Made by a program: the position numbers and the translations under genes
Part shown: piece by piece, positions 62,986 through 64,000 of the stretch
How positions within the stretch are numbered: the first letter of the stretch is position 1
Layout of the letters: each line of letters starts with the position of its first letter
Source of the DNA: an uncultured bacterium
Lineage (GTDB): Bacteria > Cyanobacteriota > Vampirovibrionia > Gastranaerophilales > Gastranaerophilaceae
Assembly: GCA_903868125.1 (NCBI GenBank)
Contig: CAIPUE010000015.1
Location: 1-64,000 of the forward strand
Direction of reading: 5' to 3'
DNA: 64,000 nucleotides
The notes under the pieces: generated by a model
What the model was told of the DNA's origin: nothing
The model's input: only the letters and a program-made list of their open reading frames with translations
The model's database searches: none

Positions 62986-63975
62986 TCACGCAATCTCTTC
63001 TGTCGATTTCTTTTCCCTGACAATCTCTGTTGTTTCAACACTAGAGCTTTTTGACACTGGTCTTTCTTGCAGCGCAGGCTCGCAACAACTCTCGCAATTG
63101 TTCAATCTTTCATCACAACATTCGGTTGCAAGCTCTTGATACTCATTAAGTAATTGCCTGGTATCTCTTACTTGTTCCAAGACTATTCCTAAATCATTAG
63201 CCAGTTCAAGTTGATTTTGCTTTAAAATATCTCTTTCTACATTTGATTTATTAATCAAATATTTTGCCGCATTAACTTGCTCATTTTTCATTTCATGATA
63301 ATTCGCACTGATTTTTTTGTTTCTGTCATAGACATAATTTATAGACTTGTATAACGAAACCCCCAAGAGTATCCATAAAGAATTTCTAAGTGCAAATCCT
63401 GTTGCCTTTGCAGTTAAAGGGGCCTTGTTTGCAAATTTCTCAAATCCTTTAGTTATTTTGGGTAAATATTTTGTGTTATATTTACTTTGGTTTATATTTT
63501 TTGCCAGTTTTGCGATACTGCTTTCAGCATCTACAAGTGCTTCAGGGTTCTTTTCTGCAAACTTTTGAGCAATCTTAACTAAGCCCAAAGAAGCAAAAAG
63601 TGTTCCACCAACTATCACAGCAACATCACCGAAAGCAGATGCTACAGGATGTTTCTTTCTAGCTTTTTGCCATTCTATAGGGTCAGATTTTTTCAATGCA
63701 CGATAACCCGCAATAACCGACATAATAATTCCCCAAGTGATTGCAGCTCCACCCATGGCGCCAAGCCGCTTGCTTAAAGTAACGCTTTTACTTAAAGGCT
63801 TGCCGGTTTCTGCCAAAATACCATTTGCAACGGTATCTACGACGGGCATTGCTAAAAATAGTCCAAAGAGCGTACGCTTATTTTTTTTCTCTTTATTTTT
63901 ATCAACAGATTTGGCATACGCAAGAGATCTTACTTGAGAATCGTTAAGATTAACAATAACCTCGGCTTGTTCCAT
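62986..63975 (-). CDS. Membrane protein with Cys-rich tail, unknown function
   Basis: 329 residues. Hydrophobic segments at about 37-56, 88-108, 121-140 and 195-215 alternate with Lys-rich loops; the C-terminal part is a coiled coil (KSNVERDILKQNQLELANDLGIVLEQVRDTRQLLNEYQELA) ending in a Cys cluster (CCDERLNNCESCCE) and an acidic tail. No classical signal peptide; it probably sits in the cytoplasmic membrane. No family recognised. Cys clusters also mark the SLH protein at 22852. Confidence 0.6.
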   Translation of the reverse strand: MEQAEVIVNLNDSQVRSLAYAKSVDKNKEKKNKRTLFGLFLAMPVVDTVANGILAETGKPLSKSVTLSKRLGAMGGAAITWGIIMSVIAGYRALKKSDPIEWQKARKKHPVASAFGDVAVIVGGTLFASLGLVKIAQKFAEKNPEALVDAESSIAKLAKNINQSKYNTKYLPKITKGFEKFANKAPLTAKATGFALRNSLWILLGVSLYKSINYVYDRNKKISANYHEMKNEQVNAAKYLINKSNVERDILKQNQLELANDLGIVLEQVRDTRQLLNEYQELATECCDERLNNCESCCEPALQERPVSKSSSVETTEIVREKKSTEEIA

Positions 63976-64000
63976 TTTGTTTCTTGATTTGAAACCGACA

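Overview
The window is low-GC, densely coded bacterial chromosome from what looks like a non-photosynthetic relative of cyanobacteria, most likely the gut lineage Gastranaerophilales (Melainabacteria/Vampirovibrionia). This placement is an inference. It rests on a Cys-rich S-layer-homology (SLH) envelope protein, a cyanobacterial-type HAD phosphatase fused to HisC, scattered flagellar genes without any photosynthesis genes, and several orphan proteins that I can only describe. No rRNA, CRISPR array, transposase or integrase was seen.

Layout. 1-233: structured 110-bp tandem repeat. 309-4704 (-): tig-clpP-clpX, the tail of a lost trmL, then nnrD. 4977-11780: flagellar genes fliI and fliJ-fliK-hook protein, with rsmE and a CCA-adding enzyme between them. 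7075-7250 is an orphan transcription unit, probably a small RNA. 11970-16396 (+): dnaG-rpoD, a 700-bp repeat cluster, yebC. 16532-19796 (-): an orphan gene set inside a duplicated piece of secY, then secY-rplO-rpmD-rpsE without the rest of the spc operon. 20114-33864: mnmE, a MATE pump, the SLH protein, rseP, comF, orphan proteins, a uridine-kinase-like gene, gshB and glmU. 33995-34173: a scrambled tRNA-Lys remnant and an intact tRNA-Lys. 34337-46363: hsp20, a MITE-like repeat, ilvBN, a CDF transporter, flaG-fliS-fliT, an asparaginase, ileS and a dicarboxylate symporter. 46528-49637: an AAA-TPR gene split by an A10 tract, then rsmG. 49719-55229: groESL, a HisC-phosphatase fusion, hisB and leuD. 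55245-57583: a TPR protein and a secreted protein.

57600-62784 is an accessory island ending at tRNA-Val(UAC). It carries a Xre regulator, a membrane pentapeptide protein, a FAN1-like VRR-NUC nuclease with a signal peptide, a self-regulated HTH-Fic protein whose catalytic His is Gln, and a signal-peptidase-like protein lacking both catalytic residues. The genes are separated by repeated boundary sequences, some containing tRNA 3'-end fragments. A shared 12-bp operator-like sequence links the Xre gene to the nuclease/pentapeptide intergenic region. This is the best candidate in the window for something undescribed.

Intergenic space is rich in dispersed elements. GTAG-headed palindromes (REP/RAYT-like) occur at eight or more sites. 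A composite repeat built on a (CGGTAAA)n heptamer sits directly behind the stop codons of tig, groES, rpoD and hisB. Several genes have a -10 box only 4-9 nt before the start codon, which suggests leaderless transcripts.
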